From NCBI GenBank assembly GCA_000149225.2, contig CM000693.1, forward strand, positions 62,001-126,000: a stretch of 64,000 nucleotides of DNA, given 5' to 3'. Source of the DNA: Lachancea kluyveri NRRL Y-12651 (Eukaryota; Ascomycota; Saccharomycetes; Saccharomycetales; Saccharomycetaceae). Below are positions 38,223 to 47,966 of this stretch, one piece after another. A model generated the notes under the pieces. That model had not been told where the DNA came from, made no database searches, and saw nothing but the letters and a program-made list of their open reading frames with translations. The position numbers were made by a program, and so were the translations under genes. How positions within the stretch are numbered: the stretch's first letter is position 1; each line of letters starts with the position of its first letter.

Positions 38223-40145
38223 ATGCCTGAACAAGCTAATAATATCAAGACACCTAGTGTTATATCGCCTCGTTTCACCAATGTGGCAAGGAAGCCCAAT
38301 CCCGATGGCACGATGGACAGCACACCACACGCCACCGGTAATGCCACACCTACTGTTGTCTCTCCTGGTCTACAGTGTTCTGCAAGCCCAACTGCCAGTG
38401 CCACCAAGTCGATTATGAATGCCAGTGGTACTTCGGGTGCTGTTGTTAGTAACACTCCAGAACCAGGTCTGAAAAGAGTTCCAACCGTGACTTTCAGCGA
38501 TTCGAAGCATTTTGCTTTGAAACAAGCAGCTGCAAATGCAGCAGCTGCTGCCGCCCAACAAGCAAGATTGAGTAACGGTGAAGAGACGGACAAAAGCACG
38601 AACTCCAGTCCAAAGTCTAAGGTCACTTCACCAACTATGCAAGCAATGTCAAACTTGAGAGGTCCTTCACCACCTCCAATTTTGCACACCGATGCCTCGC
38701 CTAAAGAACCCGCTAACAGACCGGCATCTCAAAATTCTGTATCATCTGCTGAACACAAGAAACCAAACCTAATATCAAAAATTCTACACCACTCTGCAGA
38801 TATCTTGCATCACGGGGATCATTCGTCCACCATCTCACCAACGGTAAGCACACTTGAAAAACACGAAGATAGCAAAGAGGAGCATCCGCACTTTTTTGTC
38901 GATGACGTCTTGCACTCGCCTAAGTTTCGTTCTAGGTCAAATAGTGGTACTCCATCGATGCCCCAAATGTCAATAACAGAAAAACAGGAATCTGTCACGC
39001 AAGAACCCAAGATTGTCGAAAATTTAACAGAAAAGTCGGTTATCGAGTTTCCGATCACCTCCCAACAGATTGCACCAAATATCCCCAAAAGAGAAAGCGG
39101 TAAAAATAGCGACCCAAGGTTACCTCAAGACGATGGCAAACTACATGTATTATTTGGTGCTACCGGCTCACTATCTGTACTGAAAATAAAGTCCATGATC
39201 AAGAAGCTCGAAGAGATCTACGGTAGGGATAAGATATCGATTCAAGTGATCTTAACACAGTCTGCGGCCCAATTTTTTGCTAATAGGACAAAGAAAATCA
39301 AACCCAGTGCTAGCGATCTGAAATTAAACTCTGAGACAAGTAATGCTGCTAATAACATCGCTACTCCTTCTGGTACCGGTGTTGGTAGTACATCAACAGA
39401 GCAACAGTCTCCTCAGCAGCCAACAGCTGGTGTTACCGGAACACAGGTAACACCATTCAACGGTGCTGCAGCCAAAATCGAATTACCACCACATATTCAA
39501 GTGTGGACTGACCAGGATGAATGGGATGTTTGGAAACAACGTACCGATCCTGTACTACATATCGAATTGCGCCGCTGGGCTGATATCCTGGTTGTAGCAC
39601 CGTTGACCGCAAACACGTTGTCTAAAATAGCCTTGGGCCTATGCGACAATTTATTAACTAGCGTCATCAGAGCTTGGAATCCTATGTTCCCGATTTTCCT
39701 AGCTCCCTCTATGGTAAGTTGTAGCTACAATTCCGCAATTACTAAAAGGCATTTGAACTTGATCAAAGAAGAGATGCCATGGATCACCGTTTTCAAACCA
39801 TCTGAGAAGATTATGGGCATCAATGGTGATATTGGCCTTGGCGGTATGATGGACGGAAACGAAATTGTAGATAAGGTAGTCATGAAGTTGGGTGGCTATC
39901 CAGAAGATGAAGATGAGGAGGATGATGACGAAGACGACGATGAGGAAGATGAAGAAGACAATAGCGAAAAAGGGAAAAAGGAAAATGATACATTGTTAGA
40001 TGAGGACGACGAAGAAGACGACGATGAAGATGACGATGAGGAGGACGACGATGAAGATGACGATGAGGAGGACGACAATGGAGACGAACAAGAAGAACAA
40101 GAAGTTGCGCCCATCTCTAATTCCATGCGTAAGCTAAGTGTGTAA
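38223..40145 (+). CDS. Sis2(Hal3)/Vhs3 PP1 inhibitor and PPC decarboxylase subunit
   Basis: Single homologue of the S. cerevisiae pair SIS2 (HAL3) and VHS3, which inhibit the Ppz1 phosphatase and also form a mixed trimer with Cab3 as phosphopantothenoylcysteine decarboxylase for coenzyme A synthesis. It has 640 residues: a disordered Ser/Pro-rich N-terminus with an alanine run, the flavoprotein domain at about 305-555, and a very acidic tail. The catalytic His is present (VLHIELRRWADILVVAPLTA, His446). The Asn and Cys contributed by other subunits in plants are not (PSMVSCSYN in place of PxMNxxM; NGDIGLGG in place of CGD), which is the Hal3/Vhs3 type. The acidic tail contains a 27-nt tandem repeat. 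Confidence 0.93.
   Translation: MPEQANNIKTPSVISPRFTNVARKPNPDGTMDSTPHATGNATPTVVSPGLQCSASPTASATKSIMNASGTSGAVVSNTPEPGLKRVPTVTFSDSKHFALKQAAANAAAAAAQQARLSNGEETDKSTNSSPKSKVTSPTMQAMSNLRGPSPPPILHTDASPKEPANRPASQNSVSSAEHKKPNLISKILHHSADILHHGDHSSTISPTVSTLEKHEDSKEEHPHFFVDDVLHSPKFRSRSNSGTPSMPQMSITEKQESVTQEPKIVENLTEKSVIEFPITSQQIAPNIPKRESGKNSDPRLPQDDGKLHVLFGATGSLSVLKIKSMIKKLEEIYGRDKISIQVILTQSAAQFFANRTKKIKPSASDLKLNSETSNAANNIATPSGTGVGSTSTEQQSPQQPTAGVTGTQVTPFNGAAAKIELPPHIQVWTDQDEWDVWKQRTDPVLHIELRRWADILVVAPLTANTLSKIALGLCDNLLTSVIRAWNPMFPIFLAPSMVSCSYNSAITKRHLNLIKEEMPWITVFKPSEKIMGINGDIGLGGMMDGNEIVDKVVMKLGGYPEDEDEEDDDEDDDEEDEEDNSEKGKKENDTLLDEDDEEDDDEDDDEEDDDEDDDEEDDNGDEQEEQEVAPISNSMRKLSV
40020..40076 (+). repeat. 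27-nt tandem repeat in acidic tail of SIS2/VHS3 homologue
   Basis: Unit beginning GACGATGAAGATGACGATGA, about two copies, encoding a DDEDDDEED-like block. The whole 39.9-40.1 kb stretch is GA-rich and almost all Asp/Glu codons. Confidence 0.75.
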
Positions 40146-40386
40146 TTTTGTAGGCTTTGAAATACACAACGTTACTATAATATTTCCCCGGGATCGTCAA
40201 TAGTGATAACAAACACCTTCCCCCATTTAATCCTCTTTCCTTTTTTTTTTTTTTTTTTTTGAGCCCATCACTTTCCACTTTGGTCATATATTAGTAATAA
40301 ACGTCAAATTAAAGACTTGAAATCAAAATTTCAAATCGAGAACAGTACCAATACTCTTGGAACAGGTAAATAAGCATAAGAATAAG

Positions 40387-41409
40387 ATGGAGTACATTAA
40401 AAAAAGCTTGCTATTGATCCATCCAGCGGTAACTACCACTCCAGAAGTTGTTGAAAAGACCAAGACGTCGGCAGTTTTAGCAGACTCTACCATATTAGAT
40501 CAGTTCCTAATCAACAAGCTAAACGACTCTAGTATCGTGTTGGGAGAATCTGATTATGACATTATTTATTATTTGACACCAGAGACTCCTGAAGAACTCC
40601 AATTTCCCATAAAACTGATTCCGGTACTGCAAAAGGCTCTGAAAGTCGGAGGTACATTATATGGTTTGAGCGATAGCTACAAAGTCCACGCATTAGTTAA
40701 TGGATTCGATGTAGAACACCACGAGGGAAACTACCGTTGGGTCAAAAAAACACCAGCTGTTTCTTCTACTGCTCCGGTATCCTTGAAGCCAAAATCGACA
40801 TCGATCCCGGGGTCTAAGAAACTTCCCATTTTCAAAAGGGCATCCAAAGCACTACCTACCTTCAAAAAGGCATCTAAGACATTACAAACCTTTAAGCAAC
40901 CATCTGCTCCTGCCTCTCCAAAGGTCCAGGTTATAGAAGATGATTTGGAAGACCTGGACGACCTGGACGAACAGGAAGATGAAGAAATTGCAGCTTCCAA
41001 ACTTAAATTTTTCGATGAAATCGAGGATTCATCTTCTGACTCCATCGACGAAGACGATTTGGTCGATGAAGGAGATGATGCTGAAATCACATTAGTAATG
41101 TGTGGTAAAACTTCTACAAGAAGACGCAAAGCTTGCAAAGACTGTACTTGTGGCTTGAAAGAGGAAGAAGAGCAGGAGATTGATCAGGTCAGAGCCAACC
41201 AAGAGGAACTTTTGGGCAGAAAGGAAATCAAGTTTGATGAACAAGAATTAACCGAGGTTGACTTCACCATCGAGGGCAAGAAGGTTGGTGGTTGTGGCTC
41301 CTGTTCCCTTGGAGACGCTTTCAGGTGTTCTGGCTGTCCATACTTGGGGTTGCCTGCCTTCAAGCCTGGCCAGTCGGTCAATTTGAACACTATTTCTGAT
41401 GATTTGTAA
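40387..41409 (+). CDS. DRE2: Cytosolic Fe-S assembly protein Dre2 (anamorsin)
   Basis: Fe-S protein that, with the diflavin reductase Tah18, supplies electrons to cytosolic Fe-S assembly and to ribonucleotide reductase cofactor formation. The ATG at 40387 gives 340 residues, starting [20 protein letters not shown] as in the family. It has an N-terminal methyltransferase-like domain (about 1-125), a flexible linker, and a C-terminal cluster domain with [18 protein letters not shown] (motif A) and [19 protein letters not shown] (motif B, CX2CX7CX2C). It ends in [11 protein letters not shown]. The frame extends 30 bp upstream only to a TTG. Confidence 0.96.
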   Translation: MEYIKKSLLLIHPAVTTTPEVVEKTKTSAVLADSTILDQFLINKLNDSSIVLGESDYDIIYYLTPETPEELQFPIKLIPVLQKALKVGGTLYGLSDSYKVHALVNGFDVEHHEGNYRWVKKTPAVSSTAPVSLKPKSTSIPGSKKLPIFKRASKALPTFKKASKTLQTFKQPSAPASPKVQVIEDDLEDLDDLDEQEDEEIAASKLKFFDEIEDSSSDSIDEDDLVDEGDDAEITLVMCGKTSTRRRKACKDCTCGLKEEEEQEIDQVRANQEELLGRKEIKFDEQELTEVDFTIEGKKVGGCGSCSLGDAFRCSGCPYLGLPAFKPGQSVNLNTISDDL

Positions 41410-42712
41410 ATTTACTAAGTAAAAAAAAAGCATTAAAAGTAATAATAAACAAGTCTGCGCCAAGGGGCTTGTAGATATTACAGGCCCTCAGTGTACATGT
41501 AATTATGTCATATTGTTTCCCCCGTTCTATGCGCCGACTAACGGCAAGATGCGAATTCCACGTCTTTCTTTTGGCTCCTCTTGATGATATGCAAACAGAA
41601 ACAGAGAGAATTGCGACAGATGCAAATAAGCTAGCAAGGGCAGAACAAGGAAAGAGATTCTAGGGCTGGTTACGCAAAAGACAACGTGTGAGTAGAAATA
41701 GGAAAGAAGAGATCCGAAAAATTTCAAATGCTCATCATAAGTGGAGAGCCGAATTCTTTTTATTTTTATTTTTTACTTTTTTTTCCTTGCTTCTTGTTAC
41801 ATGTTTGGTAAGGCTGATGTCAAGAGGGAAAAGGAAACTGACGTCGGAGAATAAGGGAAATGAGACTGCGCCGATAGGAACTGGTAGTTAAAACAAGTAT
41901 ACTCTAAAAAAAAAGAAAATAGCCAAACACCTCCCAGTAAGCTGTGTGACAGTATCTTTTACCTGGGACTACTCGATAAAAAAAAAAAGAAAAACAGTCG
42001 TAAATTCATCGCAATTACTACAGGAGGTTTTCGTACGAACAACGTACGTAAGAGCAAGTGCAAACCACGTTAAGCGCAACATCACCTGCAATACCAGTTC
42101 ACCAACACATTGCTAATCCGACCGTTCGTAGCACAGCAATTAACAACCGAGGTTACACAAACAGTGGCAGGGAAAGACTCCAGGATACGCGTATCGGAAG
42201 ACAAGCCCACAGCTGATCTCGTCCAGATCAAAGTACAGTAGGAGATTCTCATACAAATTCCTAAGAACTAGACAAAAAATGTCGGAAAAACGTCATGAGA
42301 CATCAGAAGATATAGACCTAGTCCATTCCACAAAAAGAAAACAACAAAAAGGCTGCAAGTACCAAACGTAAAGGGACAAACAGCTAACCTGTTAGAAATC
42401 CAATGAAAAGTAGCGGATGTCTCAAAACCCTGGGCACAAACTCCGAACCCTTATCCCGTAGCTTTCGCAAGAATCTCGTCACTATCACTTCACGAATTCG
42501 GATGTCTCGCTATCCGAGTTCACGTGATAGGCTTCCGAAAAAAGAAACTTCTAGCAAAAGAAAAGCAAGGGAGTAACATTTCAACGCCTCGAACAAAGAT
42601 AACGGCCGACGGCAGGTGGTATAAATATGGTAGGGGGAAGGGAGACGCAACAGATCAGTCATGCCCGCAACACTTTATCGCAACTTAACACCGTCGCTAA
42701 CTACAAACAATA
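41410..42712. other. DRE2-TMC1 intergenic region
   Basis: 1.3 kb without a conserved gene. It contains a 30-codon ORF at 42279-42371 with an A-rich start context, a TATA-like TATAAATATGG at 42622-42632, and an ATG at 42661 opening a 19-codon uORF that overlaps the TMC1 start. Short purine-rich tracts are common. I see no tRNA or snoRNA signature. Confidence 0.5.
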
Positions 42713-42720
42713 ATGGCTGA
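42661..42720 (+). promoter_or_regulatory. Upstream ORF overlapping the TMC1 start
   Basis: ATG at 42661 opens 19 codons ending in TGA at 42718-42720, out of frame with TMC1 and running 5 nt past its ATG (42713-42715). If transcripts begin before 42661, TMC1 translation would depend on leaky scanning. With the TATA-like box at about 42622, starts on either side are possible. Confidence 0.55.
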
Positions 42721-43063
42721 AGTCACTAATAAACTAATAGATGAAAACAAGAATGCTGCTCCTGCTACTACTACTGCCTGTGTTGGAGTCGCTTTGCCTT
42801 CCAATACTGCCTCCATAAGCCGGGTGTCTAAGAAATCTAATCCCAAGAAGAAGAAAAACCGCTGCTATTTCCACAAGTGTTCTAGCACTTCTCTGAAGTT
42901 CATTGGCGACTGCCAATTTTGCGAAGGGCACTTTTGCTCTAGGCACAGGTTGTTGGAAAATCACGCTTGTCAGGGGTTGAAATCCTGTAAGGAGCAAATG
43001 CATCAAAGAAATGCTGAAAAGTTGGAATCCGAACAAACTATAGTGCCAAAGATTCAAATCTAA
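42713..43063 (+). CDS. TMC1: AN1-type zinc finger protein Tmc1
   Basis: AN1-finger protein related to Cuz1; in S. cerevisiae it is linked to the proteasome and to metalloid and proteotoxic stress. It has 116 residues (150 in S. cerevisiae). A basic stretch KKSNPKKKKNR precedes the AN1 finger CYFHKCSSTSLKFIGDCQFC followed by EGHFCSRHRLLENHAC, which has the full set of Cys and His ligands. The C-terminal KEQMHQRNAEKLESEQT is shared with Tmc1. It converges on the HAD phosphatase gene. Confidence 0.9.
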   Translation: MAEVTNKLIDENKNAAPATTTACVGVALPSNTASISRVSKKSNPKKKKNRCYFHKCSSTSLKFIGDCQFCEGHFCSRHRLLENHACQGLKSCKEQMHQRNAEKLESEQTIVPKIQI

Positions 43064-43179
43064 TCGGGAACTAATGGAGATTACGTGGGTCTTTTGATGA
43101 TATTTTGTGGGCGTTACTGGATTTCGTCCTACTTCATTCTATAATATTTTATTTCTATGTGTCTAATAATGCAAGTAGA

Positions 43180-44256
43180 TCATACGCTATCTAGGCCTTG
43201 TTGTACCGCTTCCAAGACGTTATCGACGATCATGGTGGGTTTGCATGGCAAAGTATCGCCATCTTTGTAAACGCCCGTTTTCACCAGACAGCTGGACCAG
43301 CCGTATTTGTAAGCGCCAATGATATCACTCGCAGGGTTATCGCCGACCATGAAGACCTTTTTAAACGGGGTATTCTCGGGGGCAACGCCTAGTGTAGGTA
43401 ACACTTGACTTGTCGAGGTGGTATTGCCTTCCAAAAGCTTTTTCCTCCAATCGATCAAGACGTGGTGTGCAAAATCATAAGTGATCCTTGTTGGCTTCCC
43501 CAACACAAAGCTCTCCAAGGCCAGCCCGTCGTTCAGATGCGAATACAAGGTTTCGACGATAATGCGAAAGGCGCCTTGTCCAAACCTGTTCAGCTTGTAA
43601 TGGTTAGCCCATAACAAGTCATTGTTGGAGAAATAAATCGGAATAGAAGGTTTACTACTGCGCTCTTTTCTCAAAGTGTTCAACATACCACCGTCACTGT
43701 TTAAAAGATCCGCAATAATTTGGATATCAGCAGCCCAGTCTCTAGGGTCATTGAAAACCAAAACGGCATCGAATGGCTTGGAATCTAACCCTTTGATATC
43801 TTTGGAGAGTTCTTGTAACCTCGCGTCACTCACAGCTGAAAATGGTGTAATATCCCTATTGTATTTGACGATATCTGCAGAATGTACAACGTCTTTAAAG
43901 CCGTATCTCTCTGCTACTTCTCTTACACTAGGAATGCCGACTGCCAGTACCTTTTCATATTTAGAAGTCAAAGTCTTGTACGGAGTGTGGCTTTGAACGA
44001 TTTGTAACGGGGATAGGGAGACATCCAAGGCTTTGGAGATGAAGTCTGTACGTTGTGATTCCAAAGTACCGCCACCATTGGTCAACAAAATAAATGGAAC
44101 TTTGTGCTGTTGCAACCACTTTAGAGCTTCTGAAGCACCAGGAATTGGCGTTTTACTTCTTAGCAATACACCGTCGATATCGAAGGCAAAGGCAATATCC
44201 GTATGGAGGGAACGGATAGGTCGAAAAGAACCACGCAACATTCTGTTGCAAAACAT
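43180..44256 (-). CDS. Mitochondrial HAD-superfamily hydrolase (YKR070W type)
   Basis: Orthologue of S. cerevisiae YKR070W, a mitochondrial HAD IIA-type phosphatase of unknown substrate (CECR5 family). The ATG at 44256 gives 358 residues; the frame extends 27 bp further only to TTG. The N-terminus MFCNRMLRGSFRPIRSLHTD is a plausible presequence. HAD motifs: FAFDIDGVLL (nucleophile Asp and acid/base Asp), ILLTNGGGT, a lysine-bearing LGKPTRITYDFAH, and VGDNPASDIIGA. The cap region contains FDAVLVFNDPRDWAADIQII. It converges on TMC1 and is followed upstream by MET1 on the same strand. Confidence 0.93.
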   Translation of the reverse strand: MFCNRMLRGSFRPIRSLHTDIAFAFDIDGVLLRSKTPIPGASEALKWLQQHKVPFILLTNGGGTLESQRTDFISKALDVSLSPLQIVQSHTPYKTLTSKYEKVLAVGIPSVREVAERYGFKDVVHSADIVKYNRDITPFSAVSDARLQELSKDIKGLDSKPFDAVLVFNDPRDWAADIQIIADLLNSDGGMLNTLRKERSSKPSIPIYFSNNDLLWANHYKLNRFGQGAFRIIVETLYSHLNDGLALESFVLGKPTRITYDFAHHVLIDWRKKLLEGNTTSTSQVLPTLGVAPENTPFKKVFMVGDNPASDIIGAYKYGWSSCLVKTGVYKDGDTLPCKPTMIVDNVLEAVQQGLDSV

Positions 44257-44469
44257 CTGTACTGTTTCCGTGCAAACCAGCAAATCTGAGCCTTGTGGAA
44301 GCCCACCTATTCTTTATTTTTTTTTTTTTTTTTTTTCGAACAGCAAGTATCCGGAGATGGAACACCGCAGGAAAAGGATAAAAAAACAAACATTTAATAA
44401 ATATTAATGTCAAAATAAATACATGATAAAGGGTCCTTATTATATAACATGCAAAACTAAGTAGATGAA

Positions 44470-46248
44470 TCACCTCAGTAGACTCTCTACATCATTTTCG
44501 AAACCACCGTCATGATAACCTTCTTCGATATGATATTTTCTGTTATTGAAGTTCAATAGTTCTTCGGGGGCCAAGACACTAATGGCATTGCCAACAACCA
44601 GTAGCCCAGGAGGACGTGACCCAATTTCTTTGACAACTTCGGGTACATCCTTTAGTAGAGTTCTAGTAATTCTTTGGTCAGGACAAGATGCCCTTTCCAC
44701 AATTGCCGCAGGGATGTTGGCGTCCCATCCCTTCTCTAACAATGCTTGAATCAGAGTCTCTGACCTATGTAGAGCCATCAGGAAAACAGTAGTTCTAGAG
44801 GGAACAAATTCGGGGATTTGAGGCAAAACACCTTTTCTACCAGTACCAGTACAAATCAACACTTGGTCTGCAACATCTCTTTGAGTTGCCGGTATCTTGG
44901 CCACCACAGTAGACGCCAACGAAGAGCTTAAGCCTGGTAACACCAAGGGTTCATAACCTTGTTTTGAAAAAAACAGAAATTCTTCACCACCGCGGCCGAA
45001 AATGTAAGGGTCGCCTTGTTTGAGACGAACCACCTTTTTACCCTGCTCCAAGGCTGCCAATCCCTTTTCCAAAAGCTCTTCTTGTGCACGCTCAGCGTTT
45101 CCAGGAAATTTGCGTGCAATAAAAGTCTCTGTGTTGCTTGGGATTAACCCTAAAACCTTTTCGGGAACCAATTTGTCGGCTAGGATGAAATCTGCTGTTT
45201 TGATTTCATGTAGTGCGCCTAGAGTCAACATAGAAATAGAACCTGGCCCACTACCAACTAAAGAAATCGAACCTTTCTTTGTTGTAACAGAACCAGCTGC
45301 CATGGAAGTGGTGGAAGTACTGAGGGTAAACTTTTCAGTGTTACCGGCCTCTTGTTGGAGAGGTTTGAATGCGGAAGCAGGTGACGTTTCAGCATTAGAA
45401 GAGCCTTTGTCCGCATGAGAACTATGCTGCTTTTTATTAGTATAGTCTCCAGCTAACTGGTCGATCGAGAGCTCTGCAAGTTTGTTTAGAGGGTAGTATT
45501 CCATCACCTGCGACAACCACCTGCTTCTTTTCAACTTCTGTTCTCTTTCTGTTAGGTTGAACTCATGCACTAATTTGTTTAGCCTATGACTTTCCCAGAC
45601 GTCTTCATCCATGCCATAGCCTAGATCCTGTAAATCTTTGTTCAAATAGTAAGTGGAGATAAGTTGAGAATGATCTTCGTTAATAATTCTGTCCCTTAAT
45701 TGTCCCATATTGATGACCACTTGTGAGATATTGGAAGGTAAGCGGGAAATAACTTCTCTCTTGATCCTGTTAGCCAATAAACAGCCCTGACCGTTGGTTG
45801 TCACTGCAATTTGTAGACCACTCTTTGCAGGGTCGTTGTAAGTCGAAATCAAGTTAAAATTAGAAAATTCAGGACGTTGGGAAGTGTTGATAGGGATCCT
45901 CAGCTTGATACATTGCTGGTAGATTTCCCTGATCAATAACGAATCTTCACTTGGCAAATTGACAAAAACCCTGTCGACGACTCTACCAACTAAAGGCCGG
46001 CCTAATGTTGTCAAATCTGATAGTTGGAAACACCTATCTAACAGGGAAAATTTCGGTTCGTTGGCAAATTTGGCTGAAAAAGTCTTGCAATCATTTTCAC
46101 TCTTAGGATGTACTAGTAGAGCAGATGCACCGCTTTCTATAATTGCATTAATTCTGGAACTGCTGAGGTTAGGAGATTGACTTCCAACAATTAGATGAAC
46201 CTCGTTTTCTGTACTCAGAGTAGTAATCAATGGGGTGTTGGCGATCAT
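44470..46248 (-). CDS. MET1: Uroporphyrinogen III methyltransferase Met1
   Basis: S-adenosylmethionine-dependent enzyme of sirohaem synthesis, needed for sulfite reductase and hence methionine biosynthesis. The ATG at 46248 gives 592 residues (593 in S. cerevisiae). The N-terminal half resembles the Rossmann-type part seen in CysG-like proteins (EVHLIVGSQSPNLSSSRINA). The C-terminal SUMT domain (about 285-590) begins ISLVGSGPGSISMLTLGAL and holds VRLKQGDPYIFGRGGEE and VLPGLSSSLAS, the substrate and cofactor motifs. Two Cbf1 sites and a Met31/32 site are upstream. A five-codon uORF overlaps the start codon. Confidence 0.95.
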   Translation of the reverse strand: MIANTPLITTLSTENEVHLIVGSQSPNLSSSRINAIIESGASALLVHPKSENDCKTFSAKFANEPKFSLLDRCFQLSDLTTLGRPLVGRVVDRVFVNLPSEDSLLIREIYQQCIKLRIPINTSQRPEFSNFNLISTYNDPAKSGLQIAVTTNGQGCLLANRIKREVISRLPSNISQVVINMGQLRDRIINEDHSQLISTYYLNKDLQDLGYGMDEDVWESHRLNKLVHEFNLTEREQKLKRSRWLSQVMEYYPLNKLAELSIDQLAGDYTNKKQHSSHADKGSSNAETSPASAFKPLQQEAGNTEKFTLSTSTTSMAAGSVTTKKGSISLVGSGPGSISMLTLGALHEIKTADFILADKLVPEKVLGLIPSNTETFIARKFPGNAERAQEELLEKGLAALEQGKKVVRLKQGDPYIFGRGGEEFLFFSKQGYEPLVLPGLSSSLASTVVAKIPATQRDVADQVLICTGTGRKGVLPQIPEFVPSRTTVFLMALHRSETLIQALLEKGWDANIPAAIVERASCPDQRITRTLLKDVPEVVKEIGSRPPGLLVVGNAISVLAPEELLNFNNRKYHIEEGYHDGGFENDVESLLR

Positions 46249-46372
46249 GCTTGATTTCTCATCCAATCGCGTGAGAGAACTCTTTTGAAACTAAGCATTC
46301 AACTGTCTTTTATATTCCTAAAACTTTTCATCAACTTCAAGTTTACAGCGATGACATATCCAAATGTTGGCA

Positions 46373-46451
46373 GCCACAGTTGTGGGCTGAATATATAAAG
46401 TCACGTGTATAGGACTGTGAGATGACGGAGATAAAAATTAGATCACGTGAT
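46373..46451. promoter_or_regulatory. Met31/32 site, TATA and two Cbf1 sites at MET1
   Basis: GCCACAGTT at 46373-46381 (reverse AACTGTGGC, Met31/32), ATATATAAA at 46391-46399, GTCACGTG at 46400-46407 and ATCACGTGAT at 46442-46451 (both RTCACGTG, Cbf1). This is the sulfur-amino-acid regulon architecture through which Met4 acts, 125-200 bp upstream of MET1. ETT1 shares the 359-bp gap. Confidence 0.8.
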
Positions 46452-46607
46452 GGAGGTCTACGTTTTTTTTTTGTCGTATACAGGCCATCTGCTGATTTCT
46501 TCATCTAATAAAACCGTAAAGATGAGCTTTTGGAACCTCACCACTATACTACACCACTATTCAGATTTTCGACGCCAAGCTAAAAAAATCAGGTAAATCA
46601 GGTAAAT

Positions 46608-47966
46608 ATGGCAAAGAGACCGCTAGGACTAGGTAAGAAGAATAAGGAAAAGAAGAGACAAAAGGTCAGCAGAGAGAGTACGTCAGGTGCTTCCTCCGGC
46701 ACTGAAACCGCTACGCCTACGCCTACTCCTACTCCTACTCCTACTCTAGCTCAAACACCAGCAAACCAAATCAGTGTCGAGCTAGATGAAGACGCAGATC
46801 CAGATGATGAATTGTCTCAACTGAGAGGTCTGTGGATGAACTATTTCCGTTCTGACAGAGACGATGAACTGGTTCTGAACGGTATTGTTCACGAATGTGA
46901 TAGATTACTACGTAACAGTGCTGAAGACAAATCTGTTGAGCTTTCTGCCGAATTCCATGCAATCTACGCTCTAGCGTTATCTGAATTGACAATTTTCAAG
47001 GTAGGTGAAGAAGGTGATGAAGAAGAAGAACAAGACGCTAAGAAAAAGTCAAAAATTGTGGGCGAGTTTTTTGATTCTGCTCTAGAAAGATGCGAACTAG
47101 GAGCTTCTCAATTCAAAGAATCTTCTTTGTTGAAACTTGTCCGTTCAAAGGTTTTGTTACAAAGAATTCCACTGCAATATATTTCTAACCTAACAGTTTC
47201 GTCAACAAATGGTAAAAAGTTAAAGCTTCATGACATGTTAGAATCTGCTAAAGCAAATTTCCAGATTTGTGGTGACTATTTGGAACTTACTTTTGAAGTT
47301 TTGCAAATGTTTGATGACTTGTTGGATATTGTAGAAAACTTTGGGCATGAAGATGAAATCGACGAAGGGCTGGATAGTGATGATGAGGATGATTTGAAGG
47401 AGATCGAGTTATCTCCTAAACACCCATTGTATCAAATACAAAATCAACTTGAAGAAAACTACAACTGGTTAAGGTCCCAATTAGAGTCTTTATTTGCAGA
47501 ACTGACCGGGCCAAGCAATCCCGAAGAAGAGGACGAGGAAGAGGAAGGAGCCACCACCAAAGACCCTCGTGTTACGTTGTATCGTCCCGTTGCTAGAAAA
47601 TTGGGTCAGTTGTATTTAAAAGCATCTGAGGAACCCTCTCAAGTCTTTACCACGTTGACTTACGAAGATGATGTGCCTGAAGAAATCAACGGATTGACTG
47701 CTAAAAAGGCACAAGAAGCTGCATTAAAGTTAACCTCCGAGGCCATCAAATATTTCGAAAAAGCCAACGACAGAAATGATCCACAGACATGGGTTGATGT
47801 AGCAGAGGCCGCCATTGATTTGGGTAACCTGTATGATTACCAATCCGCCCAACAAGAAGAATCTTACCAAAAGGCTGAAGAACTTCTAAATAAAGCAAAC
47901 AGAGCTACTCATGGGAAATATAAAGACATTCTGGACAATTTCTTGGCCAACAAGAATGAAGCATGA
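46608..47966 (+). CDS. ETT1: Ett1, translation termination-enhancing protein
   Basis: Orthologue of S. cerevisiae ETT1 (YOR051C), a nuclear protein that works with Tpa1 and affects stop-codon read-through. It has 452 residues (412 in S. cerevisiae). A basic N-terminus AKRPLGLGKKNKEKKRQK is followed by a Thr-Pro repeat (TPTPTPTPTPT) and an acidic segment DEDADPDDELSQLRGLWMNY. The rest is helical with TPR-like character and acidic inserts, ending YKDILDNFLANKNEA. Domain knowledge of this family is limited; identity rests on the ends and synteny. Confidence 0.9.
   Translation: MAKRPLGLGKKNKEKKRQKVSRESTSGASSGTETATPTPTPTPTPTLAQTPANQISVELDEDADPDDELSQLRGLWMNYFRSDRDDELVLNGIVHECDRLLRNSAEDKSVELSAEFHAIYALALSELTIFKVGEEGDEEEEQDAKKKSKIVGEFFDSALERCELGASQFKESSLLKLVRSKVLLQRIPLQYISNLTVSSTNGKKLKLHDMLESAKANFQICGDYLELTFEVLQMFDDLLDIVENFGHEDEIDEGLDSDDEDDLKEIELSPKHPLYQIQNQLEENYNWLRSQLESLFAELTGPSNPEEEDEEEEGATTKDPRVTLYRPVARKLGQLYLKASEEPSQVFTTLTYEDDVPEEINGLTAKKAQEAALKLTSEAIKYFEKANDRNDPQTWVDVAEAAIDLGNLYDYQSAQQEESYQKAEELLNKANRATHGKYKDILDNFLANKNEA

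Noticed and set aside
39896-40126. Antisense polyserine frame
   Set aside because: It is the complement of the acidic Asp/Glu repeat of the SIS2/VHS3 homologue.
41688-41891. 67-codon frame downstream of DRE2
   Set aside because: Its hydrophobic stretch is just a T-rich tract; no similarity or suitable context is visible.
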